Positions 14,197 through 20,181 of a stretch of 20,181 bases of DNA are shown in pieces. How positions within the stretch are numbered: the stretch's first letter is position 1; every line of letters begins with the position of its first letter. Source of the stretch: Oscillospiraceae bacterium (GTDB taxonomy: Bacteria > Bacillota > Clostridia > Oscillospirales > JAKOTC01); assembly GCA_035353335.1 (NCBI GenBank), contig DAOPZJ010000050.1, positions 1-20,181 on the forward strand, given 5' to 3'. The translations under genes and the position numbers were made by a program. The notes beneath the pieces are model-generated. The model made no database searches, was not told where the DNA came from, and was given only the letters and a program-made list of their open reading frames with translations.

Positions 14197-16098
14197 TTAC
14201 CGTTTTTCAAAAAGCACGTCAATCGAATCAACCGGCATTCTTTTGTCTATCCGCTCCACAATTAAATTGTGAAATCCGTCATTCAGGCCCCGTATCTCGG
14301 ACACCACACGAGACTTCTCTTTCGTTTGCGCCGATAAATCGATCTGTCCAAGCGGTTTACCGTCTAAGATCAACCGTACCTGACCGAACTCGGGACTTTT
14401 TGGACTCCAGAGTTTATAGCCGGTGCCGATAAAATTCCATTTCACCCGCACCTCTTCGGTCAGGCTGATTTTGCCGTGCTCAAATCGGAACAGATCATCT
14501 TCGACTTTTTGAAAATGTTCAATATGCTGCGCCGCGCCTAACAAGCCCTCGTCGTAAAGATAAGTCAGGGACGCAGGCAGACATTCACCCTCCACTTCAA
14601 ACTCGCTTACGCGAAGATGCGAATGAGGTTCAGTGTAAAGACCTATTGGGCCTTCACCGAAACGGAAATCGCTCTTGTAATTCTCCCGTCCGTCGATTCG
14701 TATCGTTAATTTACCGCTTTCGCAGAAAACCTCCGCTTCCGACGGTGATTGTGATAACCCTTCTTCTGCAATGATAATTCGGGCCCCCGACTTGTCAAAG
14801 TGAATCAACCGCCAGATGTCCGCGCTGAGTTCAAGCCCATCGCAGAATGAAAGCGCTGCGGTTTCTTCCAATACCGAATTGCTTGTGGGTTTTTCCGGGT
14901 ATAATGCACCGCGGTAATTCCAAAGCAATATCGCTTTTCCGACAAGTTTAAACGAAGTTTTAAGTTTAAAATCTCTGTATGCATGCCGCAAAAGAGTGAT
15001 TGACGGACCTAAATGCCCGCTTAATACGAATCCGTCGCGATATGGTTGATCCCAGCGTCGGCGGGCAATGTTAATGGTTCCGCAGTCCTTGTCGTTTTTA
15101 GAGGGAAACATGACCCGAAGCACGCCGTCTTCGCCGACAAAACCGGTAATTGTCTGTCCGAAAATGCCGCTGTATTCATTGATGATAGGTTCCGAATGCC
15201 AGATGCTGCCGTGCATGTAGATTTCCCAGCTCTCCGGTTTTTCGGCTTTTTCAATGGGCGCCCGCCATATCACTTGAAAATTGCGGTTGCCGGCAACCGA
15301 AGTGGCCGGAGCGTAAACATACCCTTCATATGTAAAAGTCGGAAAAAACTCCATCAGCGGCGGATGAAAATCATCGCCGTCTGGGCTCAGCAGACGAACG
15401 GGTTCCGAAAACGGACCCTGTGCCGTCGGAGCGGTAATCGCATACAAAGCCCAGCCGAAGTGTTTGGTCGAATCGGCAAGGATAAAAAAGATATAATCCT
15501 CTTTTCGTTTTTGCAGCGAAGTGGCGTAAAACCGATTATACTTACGCTCTTTGTTGCCGCTGTTTTTATAAATAGGATTTATATCCCGAATAAACGGCCC
15601 TTGAGGGGAATCGGCGACCGCATAACCGCAGCCGCTGTCACATTTATCGGCGATCGGACTGCGCATCGTCGCCCAGGTGTTATTGTCAGAGCCCCAGTCA
15701 TAGGTCATATGGCAGCGCCCGTCGTGATAAATGACCGAGACATCGGGAGATTCGCCCACATGATATTCGCATCCCGTAAATTGCGTCTTTTCTTTCGGGA
15801 ATGCCGAACCTAACTCCTCCCATGTCTTCCCGTCGTCTTTCGAATGGAAAACGGTGCAGCAAGCGGGGTATTCGCTGTCGATTCTATATCCTTGAAGATA
15901 ATTTCCGACATAACAATAAAGCCCCGTACCCTTGGGGTCATTAAATAAAAATCCGTTGACCGGCCATTCATACGGCGGTTTTCCGATCAAAACTGGGTTT
16001 TCGCGGTCATGCTCAAAAGAATCAAAAGAAGGATCTCCGTAAATCGGGTGCCGAAGCCATTCGTCTTTTTTTTCTTTTTTTGCGAAATCGATTTTCAT
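14197..16098 (-). CDS. Multidomain beta-propeller, glycoside hydrolase-like protein
   Basis: 633 residues, no signal peptide. The N-terminal part (about 1-370) is a propeller with one clear Asp box (HSKDDGKTWEE) and repeated strand-turn units with many Trp, Tyr and Asp residues (MTYDWGSDNNTW, GWALYAITAPTAQGPF). It resembles sialidase or GH43-type hydrolases. A middle region (about 380-520) looks like a jelly-roll lectin domain (FKLKTSFKLVGKAILLWNY). The last roughly 100 residues (WNFIGTGYKLWSPKS, LNDGFHNLIVERID) match a recurring sugar-binding-like beta-sandwich. Start chosen at ATG 16098 after AAGGTGA. It has its own promoter. Cytoplasmic action on imported oligosaccharides is possible; substrate and catalytic residues could not be assigned. 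Confidence 0.65.
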   Translation of the reverse strand: MKIDFAKKEKKDEWLRHPIYGDPSFDSFEHDRENPVLIGKPPYEWPVNGFLFNDPKGTGLYCYVGNYLQGYRIDSEYPACCTVFHSKDDGKTWEELGSAFPKEKTQFTGCEYHVGESPDVSVIYHDGRCHMTYDWGSDNNTWATMRSPIADKCDSGCGYAVADSPQGPFIRDINPIYKNSGNKERKYNRFYATSLQKRKEDYIFFILADSTKHFGWALYAITAPTAQGPFSEPVRLLSPDGDDFHPPLMEFFPTFTYEGYVYAPATSVAGNRNFQVIWRAPIEKAEKPESWEIYMHGSIWHSEPIINEYSGIFGQTITGFVGEDGVLRVMFPSKNDKDCGTINIARRRWDQPYRDGFVLSGHLGPSITLLRHAYRDFKLKTSFKLVGKAILLWNYRGALYPEKPTSNSVLEETAALSFCDGLELSADIWRLIHFDKSGARIIIAEEGLSQSPSEAEVFCESGKLTIRIDGRENYKSDFRFGEGPIGLYTEPHSHLRVSEFEVEGECLPASLTYLYDEGLLGAAQHIEHFQKVEDDLFRFEHGKISLTEEVRVKWNFIGTGYKLWSPKSPEFGQVRLILDGKPLGQIDLSAQTKEKSRVVSEIRGLNDGFHNLIVERIDKRMPVDSIDVLFEKR

Positions 16099-16128
16099 CG
16101 CCGTCACCTTTTTCCGCAAGTTATGTTT

Positions 16129-16156
16129 ATTATACTCTAAACACGAAATAGTTCAA
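16129..16156 (-). promoter_or_regulatory. promoter of the 633-residue beta-propeller gene
   Basis: Minus-strand TATAAT (16129-16134, perfect) with TTGAAC (16151-16156) 16 bp upstream. The -35 begins 3 bp from the preceding hairpin, so termination and initiation are packed together. Confidence 0.65.
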
Positions 16157-16159
16157 CAA

Positions 16160-16187
16160 AGATTCCGCGCTTTGAAGCGCGGAATCT
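16160..16187 (-). terminator. perfect hairpin downstream of the DUF5050-like lipoprotein gene
   Basis: AGATTCCGCGCTT (16160-16172) and AAGCGCGGAATCT (16175-16187) are exact inverted complements, a 13-bp stem with a 2-nt centre. It lies about 60 bp after the lipoprotein stop at 16248. A short T run follows on the minus strand (CTTTGTTG). Confidence 0.7.
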
Positions 16188-16247
16188 TCATCATTAATAA
16201 CTATCTTGCAGGGAATGGTATCGACCGCATTCAATGACCGCTACGTC

Positions 16248-17243
16248 TTATTCAATCATTACCAGTGATTCGATTTTTACCTTGTTCAACGTCTTCTCAT
16301 ATACTTCGCCCGATCGCTCGAAGTACCAGTACCAATCGCCGTAATAACCGCTTTTATAGGTATTAAAAGATTTTAATTGTTCTATCTTTCCTGTTTTCAA
16401 TTCCATTCGATAATCTTGTTCGATACGATCATCGGAATAATATAAATATCCTTGATGATAACGGATACCGGATGTAACCGTCTCAACAATCGGAATCGGT
16501 TCGCCGCCGTTAATACTCAATTTGTAGATATATCGTTTATCAGTTGGTACCGCTCCGATGGGATTACTATCCTCAAAATAAATCCAGTCATCCACAATGA
16601 ACATGGAATAAGGGAAATTATCGTATTTGCTCTCATATTCATGAATACATAAAGTTACCGGGTTGGAACCGTCAAGATTCATTTTGCAAATAATCGTTTC
16701 TTCCTGCTCATTGGTGCTTGTATAAAAAATCATGTCTTTATAAATCATAAAAATGCCCGATTCACCGATTTTTTGCACATCGCCCCCATCAACTCTTACT
16801 CTGCTGAGTCCTCCTTCGTAGCCGGAAATATAATATTCTTGTTGATAATAAAGCCACCCGTTATGAACATAAAAATCTTCACGAAAAATAGCGTTATCAA
16901 CGATCTTTTCGCGTCCGGTTCCATCCGGTTTTATTCTGTAAATATCAAGTGAATCCTCGCTATCCGGCATTGTGGAATAATAGATATAATTTTTATCCAA
17001 AACAATTGTAGCGGCGTTATCGTCATGGATTTTTACAACTTCTCCGTCAAGGTTGAATCTGCATAAACCATAACTGCCGTCGAAACAATCGTTATCATAA
17101 ATCCAGCCTTCCAAGACATTCGGCGCTTCTTCCGATGCAACACTTTGCGATGCCGAACTCTGCTGTGGCAAAGATGAACAACCCGACAACATGCTGAAAA
17201 CCATAATGAATAAAATTAAAGTAGTTTCATTATTCTTTGACAT
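16248..17243 (-). CDS. DUF5050-like beta-propeller lipoprotein
   Basis: 331 residues. An N-terminal lipoprotein signal peptide has a hydrophobic core at about 8-18 and the lipobox LSGC, with Cys22 to be acylated, followed by a Ser/Gln-rich linker. The rest consists of repeated units of the type YIYYSTMP-DIYRIKPDGTGREKIV and WLYYQQEY-LSRVRVDGGDVQKIG, the pattern of DUF5050 six-bladed propellers common in Clostridia. The protein should sit on the outer face of the membrane; ligand unknown. Start chosen at ATG 17243, with GAGGGGG about 11 nt upstream, a rather long spacing. In-frame ATGs at 17264 and 17270 have no ribosome site. It follows the rpsR double terminator, so its own promoter or read-through is needed. 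Confidence 0.75.
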   Translation of the reverse strand: MSKNNETTLILFIMVFSMLSGCSSLPQQSSASQSVASEEAPNVLEGWIYDNDCFDGSYGLCRFNLDGEVVKIHDDNAATIVLDKNYIYYSTMPDSEDSLDIYRIKPDGTGREKIVDNAIFREDFYVHNGWLYYQQEYYISGYEGGLSRVRVDGGDVQKIGESGIFMIYKDMIFYTSTNEQEETIICKMNLDGSNPVTLCIHEYESKYDNFPYSMFIVDDWIYFEDSNPIGAVPTDKRYIYKLSINGGEPIPIVETVTSGIRYHQGYLYYSDDRIEQDYRMELKTGKIEQLKSFNTYKSGYYGDWYWYFERSGEVYEKTLNKVKIESLVMIE

Positions 17244-17270
17244 TATATAGAATCGCCCCCTCATAAACAA

Positions 17271-17321
17271 AAATCCCCGCTTTTCAGCGGGGATTTCGAA
17301 TCTCCGCTCACAGCGGAGATT
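17271..17321 (-). terminator. double terminator of the rpsF-ssb-rpsR operon
   Basis: Two perfect hairpins follow the rpsR stop directly. AATCTCCGCT (17299-17308) pairs with AGCGGAGATT (17312-17321). AAATCCCCGCT (17271-17281) pairs with AGCGGGGATTT (17286-17296), and this one is followed on the minus strand by a T-rich tail (TTTTTGTTT). Confidence 0.85.
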
Positions 17322-17582
17322 TTAGTCGCTCATGTAGGGCAGCAGCGCCAGATGGCGTGCACGCTTTACGGCTTGGGTCAGGGCGCGCTGGTGAACGGCG
17401 CAGGTGCCGGTCACGCGGCGGGGCAATATCTTGGAGCGCTCGGAAGTAAATCTCCGAAGCTTCGCGATGTCTTTATAGTCGATGAAATCCGTTCTGTCCA
17501 CACAGAACTGGCAGACCTTTTTATGCTGCTTTCGGTTCTTATAGGGTGCAGAGGACTTTTCCGACCTCTCTGATCTTTCCAT
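17322..17582 (-). CDS. rpsR: Small ribosomal subunit protein bS18
   Basis: 86-residue ribosomal protein that pairs with bS6 on the 30S platform. The core DYKDIAKLRRFTSERSKILPRRVTG is diagnostic of bS18. It keeps cysteines C24-x2-C27 (VCQFC) and the later C61-x2-H64, so it is a zinc-binding C+ form. Start chosen at ATG 17582 with AAGGAGGA about 5 nt upstream; the longer in-frame stretch upstream overlaps ssb and is not coding. Last gene of rpsF-ssb-rpsR, followed at once by a double terminator. Confidence 0.96.
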   Translation of the reverse strand: MERSERSEKSSAPYKNRKQHKKVCQFCVDRTDFIDYKDIAKLRRFTSERSKILPRRVTGTCAVHQRALTQAVKRARHLALLPYMSD

Positions 17583-17607
17583 ACAGATCCTCCTTTTTAA
17601 TGTTCTT

Positions 17608-18054
17608 TCAGAACGGGAGATCGTCGTCGGTGCCGACTTCCTCGAAATCGCTGTCTGCGCCGTTCGAGAAGGTCTGGGGCGCCCCGAAATTGCCGGCCGC
17701 CTCAGGGGCGTTTCCGGGTGCGGCGCCGGCCTCGCGCTTGCTTCCGCAGAACGAGGCAGTGTCCACGACGACCTCAACCGCTTTTCGGTTGCTGCCGTTT
17801 TTATCGGTATAGGTGCGGGTCTGCAGTGAGCCGGTGACGGCGATCATGCTGCCCTTGTCAAAATAGTTCGTAATAAAATCGGCGGTCTGACGCCAGGCTA
17901 CGCAGTCGATCCAGTTGGTCTGGCGCTCCTGGCCCGGTTTGGCATAACCCTTGTCAATCGCGATTGTAAAACTGGTAACCGAGACGTCGCCCGGGGTCTT
18001 GCGCAGTTCGGGTTTATCACTGAGCCGCCCCATTAAAACAACGGTATTCAACAT
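17608..18054 (-). CDS. ssb: Single-stranded DNA-binding protein
   Basis: 148-residue SSB. The N-terminal OB fold (MLNTVVLMGRLSDKPELR to about residue 105) contains NWIDCVAWRQTADFITNYF and KGSMIAVTGSLQTRTY, as in all bacterial SSBs. A Gly/Ala/Asn-rich linker leads to the acidic tip DDDLPF, which recruits replication and repair partners. The ATG at 18054 has GAAAGGA about 11 nt upstream. Placed between rpsF and rpsR, the usual arrangement in Firmicutes. Confidence 0.96.
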   Translation of the reverse strand: MLNTVVLMGRLSDKPELRKTPGDVSVTSFTIAIDKGYAKPGQERQTNWIDCVAWRQTADFITNYFDKGSMIAVTGSLQTRTYTDKNGSNRKAVEVVVDTASFCGSKREAGAAPGNAPEAAGNFGAPQTFSNGADSDFEEVGTDDDLPF

Positions 18055-18117
18055 GATTTGTCAATCCTTTCTCACTGATTCCGGAGCCGATATGGCTTCG
18101 GTTAAAATTCTTTCGTT

Positions 18118-18405
18118 TCAGACGTCCCTTCTGACAACCAGCCAACGCAGGACGTTTTCTGTGATCTTGCTGATACGCTCAAGCTCGGCCGGAAAATCGG
18201 ATTTTTCGGTCGTGAATGTGTACAGCGCATAATACCCTTCGGATTTATAGTTGATCTTGTAAGCAAGACGACGCTTGCCCCATTCGTCAACTGCGGTCAG
18301 TTCGCCGTTTTCGGTGATCAAGTTCTTAAACTTTTCCACCATCGCCGCGACCGCTTCATCGCCGATCTCGGGATCGATCACGAGCACATACTCATAATTA
18401 GCCAT
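18118..18405 (-). CDS. rpsF: Small ribosomal subunit protein bS6
   Basis: 95-residue ribosomal protein; partner of bS18 in the 30S subunit. The sequence MANYEYVLVIDPEIGDEA, the central DEWGKRRLAYKINYKSEGYY and the strand YALYTFT are typical of bS6. The ATG at 18405 is preceded by a perfect AAGGAGGTG at about 9 nt. First gene of the rpsF-ssb-rpsR operon, driven by a perfect consensus promoter and a leader of about 135 nt in which S6-S18 autoregulation could act. Confidence 0.96.
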   Translation of the reverse strand: MANYEYVLVIDPEIGDEAVAAMVEKFKNLITENGELTAVDEWGKRRLAYKINYKSEGYYALYTFTTEKSDFPAELERISKITENVLRWLVVRRDV

Positions 18406-18541
18406 AATCTTTGCACCTCCTTATGGTCTCTTGGCCCCAGAGAACTGAAGATGTTCTCCCCGAAATTCCCTTTGGGATTTTCCAAATCGAAATTTCATTT
18501 TTTACAGGGGCAAGGAATGCACGGGCTTTTTTACCCATAGC
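18406..18541 (-). promoter_or_regulatory. rpsF leader with several stem-loops
   Basis: The leader opens with GGGC (18540-18543) able to pair with GCCC (18523-18526), the latter followed by G to give CCG. Further on, GAGAAC pairs with GTTCTC around 7 nt (18440-18458). S6-S18 complexes are known to bind a CCG-containing stem in rpsF leaders of many bacteria. The match here was not confirmed by alignment. Confidence 0.3.
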
Positions 18542-18547
18542 CCATGT

Positions 18548-18576
18548 ATTATAGCAAAGTTTCCTTTCCCTGTCAA
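18548..18576 (-). promoter_or_regulatory. perfect consensus promoter of rpsF-ssb-rpsR
   Basis: Minus-strand TTGACA (18571-18576), exactly 17 bp, TATAAT (18548-18553). Both hexamers are perfect. Transcription should begin near 18541. Confidence 0.92.
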
Positions 18577-18595
18577 GGCTTTTATTCGATCGTTG

Positions 18596-18624
18596 TTGTC
18601 AATATGAGTTACATGTGGTATGAT
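18596..18624 (+). promoter_or_regulatory. promoter of the second sialidase-fold gene
   Basis: TTGTCA (18596-18601) and TATGAT (18619-18624), each five of six, 17-bp spacer, TGG before the -10. Start near 18631, giving a leader of about 30 nt. It diverges from the rpsF promoter only 20 bp away. Confidence 0.7.
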
Positions 18625-18660
18625 CGATTATCATTGCGAAGCGCGAAAGGAATCTACTAT

Positions 18661-19929
18661 ATGCCAAACGAGCACCGTATCACACCGTTAGCCGACGAAT
18701 ACACCGTCGTCTGGCGCTCGCCGTCGCCCAAAGACGTCTATCTATACAGCCCCGGCATCTGCATTTCAAAAGGCGGCCGCATCGTTGTCACCATGGACAT
18801 CTCAGGCAAGGGGATGGCAAAAATCCCGGGCGAAAAGCTTTGTTTGCCCGAGAGCGTGTGGCAAGGCCGCGTATATATTTCCGATGACGGCGGAAAGATC
18901 TTCACACACACCGCCGATTATTCGCTGCTGCACGCCCGCCCGTTTTCAGACGGCGACACCATCTATATCATCGGCCACGCCGGGGACCTGTGCATCATCC
19001 GCTCCGACGACGGCGGACTGACCTGGACAGAGCCCGCATTTTTCACCAAAGGCGAATATTGGCATCAAGCCCCCTGCAATGTGCTGTATAAAGACGATTT
19101 TGTCTATCTCGTGATGGAGCGACACAAACAAAACGTCAAACGATCATGGGTCTCTACGCTTTCCCCGTTTTTAATGCGCGGAAAACTCGGCACCGACCTG
19201 ACCAAAAAGGAAAATTGGACGTTTGCATCTGAAATCGTTTTTAAGGACTTCGTTGATTCCGACAAGATCGAATATTTCGGTATTCCGTTCTTACTGACCG
19301 AAAAAGAAGAGAGCACCGAACTCACCCCAAAGCGATACACCGCGCCGCTCGGATGGCTCGAATCCAACGTCGTACAGTTTACCGATCCCCGCCATTTTTT
19401 GTATGACCCGAGCGGACACACTTTTCACATTTGGGCGCGCGCCAACACCGAGCGCACCAATATCGCGGCAATTTTAAAAGTCGTCGAAAATTCCGACGGC
19501 AGCATGACTTCGATGCTCGAAACAGCTCCCTCGGGCAAAACGATGGTGTTCGTACCCTGCCCCGGCGGTCAGATGAAATTTCATATCATTTACGACGATG
19601 TCTCGAACCTCTATTGGCTGCTGAGTACGCAGTCGACCGACAGTATGGTCAAACTCGAAGACATGGAAAACGACCGCTACGGTCTGCCCGACAACGAGCG
19701 CCAGCGTCTCGTTTTGCACTTTTCAAAAAACTGTGTCGATTGGTGCTTTGCTGGTCTGGTCGCAGTCGGAAAGACCCAGCGGCAGGCTCGCCATTACGCC
19801 TCAATGACGATTGACGGCGAGGATTTGTGCATCCTGAGCCGCTCGGGCGACGAGGAGGCCGCCACCGCCCACAACGGAAACCTCATCACCTTTCACCGAG
19901 TCAAAAACTTCCGCGGCCTCGTCTATTAA
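18661..19929 (+). CDS. Sialidase-fold (BNR/Asp-box) beta-propeller protein, paralog
   Basis: 422 residues, no signal peptide. Two Asp boxes are clear, VYISDDGGKIFT and IIRSDDGGLTWTEP, in a propeller that starts SPGICISKGGRIVV. The C-terminus NGNLITFHRVKNFRGLVY aligns with that of the 4104-5525 protein, as do the segments around the Asp boxes (DTIYIIGHAGD against GQLYLMGCNTE). This one lacks the fibronectin-like N-terminal domain. No sialidase RIP motif was identified, so catalysis is not assured. Start chosen at ATG 18661, with GAAAGGA 9 nt upstream; an upstream in-frame ATG at 18544 lies before the promoter. Single gene transcribed away from rpsF. Confidence 0.7.
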   Translation: MPNEHRITPLADEYTVVWRSPSPKDVYLYSPGICISKGGRIVVTMDISGKGMAKIPGEKLCLPESVWQGRVYISDDGGKIFTHTADYSLLHARPFSDGDTIYIIGHAGDLCIIRSDDGGLTWTEPAFFTKGEYWHQAPCNVLYKDDFVYLVMERHKQNVKRSWVSTLSPFLMRGKLGTDLTKKENWTFASEIVFKDFVDSDKIEYFGIPFLLTEKEESTELTPKRYTAPLGWLESNVVQFTDPRHFLYDPSGHTFHIWARANTERTNIAAILKVVENSDGSMTSMLETAPSGKTMVFVPCPGGQMKFHIIYDDVSNLYWLLSTQSTDSMVKLEDMENDRYGLPDNERQRLVLHFSKNCVDWCFAGLVAVGKTQRQARHYASMTIDGEDLCILSRSGDEEAATAHNGNLITFHRVKNFRGLVY

Positions 19930-19990
19930 AGGATTGGCCTGCGTTTTATCCTCCCGCCGTCACATCTAAGTCACGGGTTCAATTGATATG

Positions 19991-20128
19991 GAAAGAATAG
20001 GAACACTGTTTTTTATAACCACTAAACGCCTAAGGCGCTGCAATGGCTGAAAGATTCAAACGCAAGCATAAAAATCATGAAATTTATCAGATAATTTTTA
20101 AATTCGCCCTTTTTGTTTCTATTCTTTT
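19991..20128 (+). repeat. long inverted repeat in the gene-free right end
   Basis: AAAGAATAGGAACA (19992-20005) pairs with TGTTTCTATTCTTT (20114-20127) over 14 positions with one G-T wobble, extended by one more wobble at 19991/20128. Inside is the small hairpin CGCC-TAA-GGCG (20027-20037). The loop of about 108 nt contains no ORF. It could be the stem of a small RNA or a mobile palindromic element. Confidence 0.5.
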
Positions 20129-20129
20129 T

Positions 20130-20181
20130 GGGTCTTGACTAGAACAGCGAGGAGTAGTAAGCTGTAAACGAGGTCAAGATC
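20130..20181 (+). promoter_or_regulatory. possible start of a T-box leader, cut by window end
   Basis: GCGAGGAGTAGTAAGC (20147-20162) resembles the conserved 5' part of T-box stem I (GA-rich run followed by AGTAGTAA). A weak promoter, TTTAAA then TATTCT with 17 bp between, lies just upstream. Against it, TCTTGAC and GTCAAGA can close a short stem of about 48 nt, smaller than a normal stem I. The remaining sequence is outside the window. Confidence 0.3.

Noticed and set aside
15046..15813. 255-residue plus-strand ORF opposite the large beta-propeller gene
   Set aside because: Its composition (many Arg, Asn and Ile codons) mirrors the coding strand, it has no ribosome site, and the minus-strand protein is clearly real.
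17242..17270. TTGTTT-17-TATAAT on the minus strand as promoter of the DUF5050-like lipoprotein gene
   Set aside because: The -10 hexamer overlaps the chosen ATG at 17243, so transcription would begin inside the signal-peptide codons and no later in-frame start leaves a workable signal peptide.
20134..20162. TTGACT with TAAGCT 17 bp downstream as a promoter at the right edge
   Set aside because: The -10 matches at only three positions, and both hexamers lie in the candidate T-box/hairpin segment.

Overview
The window looks like chromosomal DNA of a spore-forming, Gram-positive Clostridia-type bacterium, probably an uncultured Oscillospirales/Ruminococcaceae-like lineage. The evidence is strong AGGAGG-type ribosome sites, sigma-A promoters close to TTGACA-17-TATAAT, an rpsF-ssb-rpsR operon, a class 1B dihydroorotate dehydrogenase (PyrD plus PyrK), PyrI beside PyrB, and a BclA-like collagen protein of the kind found on spore surfaces. 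No tRNA, rRNA, CRISPR array, transposase or phage gene was seen.

Layout. (1) 1-2.6 kb: an MFS transporter (+) converges on a galactokinase-family gene (-), with a palindromic repeat between them. (2) 2.65-5.6 kb: a membrane diguanylate cyclase (+), transcribed divergently from galK, converges on and overlaps by 24 bp a two-gene unit (-) made of a sialidase-fold beta-propeller and a small CxxC thioredoxin-fold protein. (3) 5.9-11.96 kb: a seven-gene de novo UMP operon (-) in the order pyrC-pyrK-pyrD-pyrF-pyrE-pyrB-pyrI. It has a near-consensus promoter, a roughly 120-nt leader that can fold extensively, four consecutive palindromes between pyrE and pyrB, and a MITE-like palindromic element between pyrB and pyrI. 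(4) 12.0-14.2 kb (+): a collagen-like protein whose best-placed start codon is ATA, a perfect 10-bp hairpin, then a GT-B glycosyltransferase. Together they look like a spore-surface glycoprotein and its modifying enzyme. (5) 14.2-17.3 kb (-): a 633-residue multidomain beta-propeller protein and a DUF5050-like lipoprotein. (6) 17.3-18.6 kb (-): rpsF-ssb-rpsR with a perfect consensus promoter and a double terminator. (7) 18.6-20.2 kb (+): a second sialidase-fold protein, paralogous to the one at 4.1-5.5 kb, then a gene-free end with a long inverted repeat and a possible truncated T-box leader.

How the genes work together. The pyr operon carries every step from carbamoyl phosphate to UMP. carAB and pyrR are not in the window. 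Feedback control at the enzyme level would come from PyrI, and control at the RNA level may come from the unrecognised leader, which shows no obvious PyrR-binding consensus. The transporter, galactokinase-like enzyme and three cytoplasmic beta-propeller proteins suggest scavenging of host- or plant-derived sugars.

Most worth following up: the pyrC leader RNA, the ATA start of the collagen gene, the palindrome chain inside the pyr operon, and the inverted-repeat/T-box-like segment at the right edge. All calls come from reading the sequence; no database search or folding program was run.
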